A DNA stretch of 64,000 bases from Heracleum sosnowskyi (lineage: Eukaryota > Streptophyta > Magnoliopsida > Apiales > Apiaceae): NCBI GenBank assembly GCA_030848705.1, contig CM061243.1:116708674-116772673 (forward strand). The letters run 5' to 3'. Below, piece after piece: positions 62,936 to 64,000 of the stretch. Both the position numbers and the translations under genes were made by a program. The notes under the pieces are model-generated. The model saw only the letters and a program-made list of their open reading frames with translations, made no database searches and was not told where the DNA came from. Each line of letters begins with the position of its first letter. The first letter of the stretch is position 1.

Positions 62936-64000
62936 TTGCAGGGCAACAGGAAAAATGTTCTAGTTCTGGATAGTGGATGTTCAGGACATATGACTGGAAA
63001 TAAGTCCCTGCTGTCAGACTTTGAGAAGAAAGCTGGCCCAAAGGTTTCTTATGGAGATGGCAATATAGGACACACCTTGGGATATGGCAATATTGTGATT
63101 GGAAATGTCATCATTCAAAATGTAGCTCTGGTAGAAGGACTGAAGCACAATCTTTTGAGCATCAGTCAAATTACTGACAGAGGTTATCACGTCAATTTTT
63201 ATGAAGGATATTGTGAGATAACTAGCAAGAAGAATGGAAAAGTAATTCTTACTGGTTATAGACTTGGTAACATAAATGAAGTTAACTTACACTCTGCTAC
63301 TGATGGAACAATGACGTGTCTGCTATCAAAGGCATCAGTAGATGAAAGTTGGAACTGGCACAAGAAACGATCTCATTTGAACTTCAATAATATCAATGAG
63401 TTAGTTAGAAAAGATTTATTGCGAGGTCTTCCAAAGGCAATGTACTATCCTGATGGACTCCGTGACTCGTGTCAAAAAGCAAAGCAAAAGAGAACCAGCT
63501 TCAAAAGTAAATCAGAATTCTCAATAGATACAGCTTATCATCTACTTCATCTGGATCTGTTTGGTCCCGTAAATGTGATGTCTATCAACAATAAAAGATA
63601 TACGTTGGTAATTGTTGATGAATATATAAGATTCACATGGGTCTATTTCCTTCACAAAAAGAGTGAAACTCCAGACATTCTGATAGAGCATGTAAAGTTA
63701 CTAGAAACAAAGTTACTAGAAACTGGATCCAGTAATAAGGTCAAGATTCTGAGAAGTGATAATGGAACTGAGTTTAAAAATTCAACAATGGAGGACTTAT
63801 GTAAATCAAAAGGAATTGTGCAGCAATTCTCTACTCCCGGAACTCCACAACAAAATGGAGTAGTTGAAAGGAAGAACATAACTCTAATTGAAGCTGGAAG
63901 AACCATGTTGGAAGAAGCTAAACTGCCCACTTACTTTTGGGCAGAAGCCATTAATACTGCATGCTACACTCAAAATTGCACTTTAATCACAAGGCATGGA
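62936..64000 (+). CDS. pol: Copia D pol, protease and integrase (open at the window end)
   Basis: Open from TTGCAGGGC (62936), with no ATG near the start, to the end of the window. Protease DSGCSGHMTG begins near 62970. The pre-integrase zinc region has SWNWHKKRSHLNF but reads GLRDSCQKAKQ where Copia C has GLCEACEKGK, so the first zinc cysteine is replaced by arginine. Integrase: HLDLFGPVN, RSDNGTEFKN and QQNGVVERKN provide D, D and E. The RT and RNase H lie outside. The frame is otherwise intact; the lost cysteine may impair integrase. Confidence 0.88.
   Translation, partial: MQGNRKNVLVLDSGCSGHMTGNKSLLSDFEKKAGPKVSYGDGNIGHTLGYGNIVIGNVIIQNVALVEGLKHNLLSISQITDRGYHVNFYEGYCEITSKKNGKVILTGYRLGNINEVNLHSATDGTMTCLLSKASVDESWNWHKKRSHLNFNNINELVRKDLLRGLPKAMYYPDGLRDSCQKAKQKRTSFKSKSEFSIDTAYHLLHLDLFGPVNVMSINNKRYTLVIVDEYIRFTWVYFLHKKSETPDILIEHVKLLETKLLETGSSNKVKILRSDNGTEFKNSTMEDLCKSKGIVQQFSTPGTPQQNGVVERKNITLIEAGRTMLEEAKLPTYFWAEAINTACYTQNCTLITRHG

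Larger units (their letters stand above)
60032..64000 (+). mobile_element. Copia D, Sirevirus-like (5' part, continues beyond the window)
   Basis: 5' LTR 60032-60511, primer-binding site, gag, and pol up to the integrase; the rest lies outside the window. The left flank GCTTT (60027-60031) would be the target duplicate. Gag has the long Sirevirus form with extra Cys/His motifs, and the gag/pol boundary has the same TGATTGCAGGG as Copia C. Confidence 0.9.

Overview
This is plant nuclear DNA, almost certainly from a eudicot. The evidence is the density of plant-type LTR retrotransposons (Copia elements primed by initiator tRNA-Met, Tat-like and Athila-like Gypsy elements), a Helitron, Stowaway- and Harbinger-like MITEs, plant GT..AG introns, and fragments of an AGO4-clade Argonaute gene. 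No intact ordinary host gene is visible. I could not fix the species.

Layout. (1) 1-6012: broken Argonaute (AGO4/6/9-type) exons in three copies. Two of them form an almost perfect palindrome centred at 3126, with arms of about 1.16 kb and a 17-nt loop. Next to it are a few exon-like pieces, one resembling a NAB (actin-binding, KIP1/NET) domain. (2) 6013-12177: AT-rich intergenic DNA with a 238-bp tandem duplication (8118-8593), a 1455-bp non-autonomous Helitron (9031-10485) and a Harbinger-like MITE (10828-11304). (3) 12178-19776: a complete Tat-like Gypsy element ('G') with 508-bp LTRs that look identical and an ACACT target duplication, but with protease and most of reverse transcriptase missing. 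It sits inside a hAT-like non-autonomous element. (4) 20302-48952: a three-level nest. Copia A (short LTRs, + strand) carries Copia B in its RNase H (22628-48452, - strand, TSD AGTTC). B carries Copia C in its 3' LTR (23870-37386, - strand, TSD CATGC). B and C are Sirevirus-like, each with a long accessory ORF region downstream of pol. (5) 48953-50656: intergenic DNA with a Stowaway MITE. (6) 50657-59590: the 3' part of a second Tat-like element ('F', - strand), split by a complete Athila-type gag-protease-only element ('E', 51997-59542, TSD TTTCT). (7) 59591-60031: a promoter-like stretch (TGGGCC-type motifs, TATA box, telo-box-like motif). (8) 60032-64000: a Sirevirus-like Copia ('D', + strand) whose 3' part runs off the window.

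How the parts relate. LTR divergence counted by eye ranks A (about 6%), B (about 2-3%), C (about 1%), which agrees with the nesting. E (about 0.4%) and G (none seen) are the youngest. G and E lack reverse transcriptase yet have nearly identical LTRs, so they were probably copied by enzymes supplied in trans. C is the most intact: gag and pol are both open, and its accessory frame is interrupted by only two stop codons. The most unusual items are the Argonaute hairpin, the element-specific short motifs shared by LTR and post-pol spacer in B and C, and the conserved TGATTGCAGGG sequence at the gag/pol boundary of C and D.
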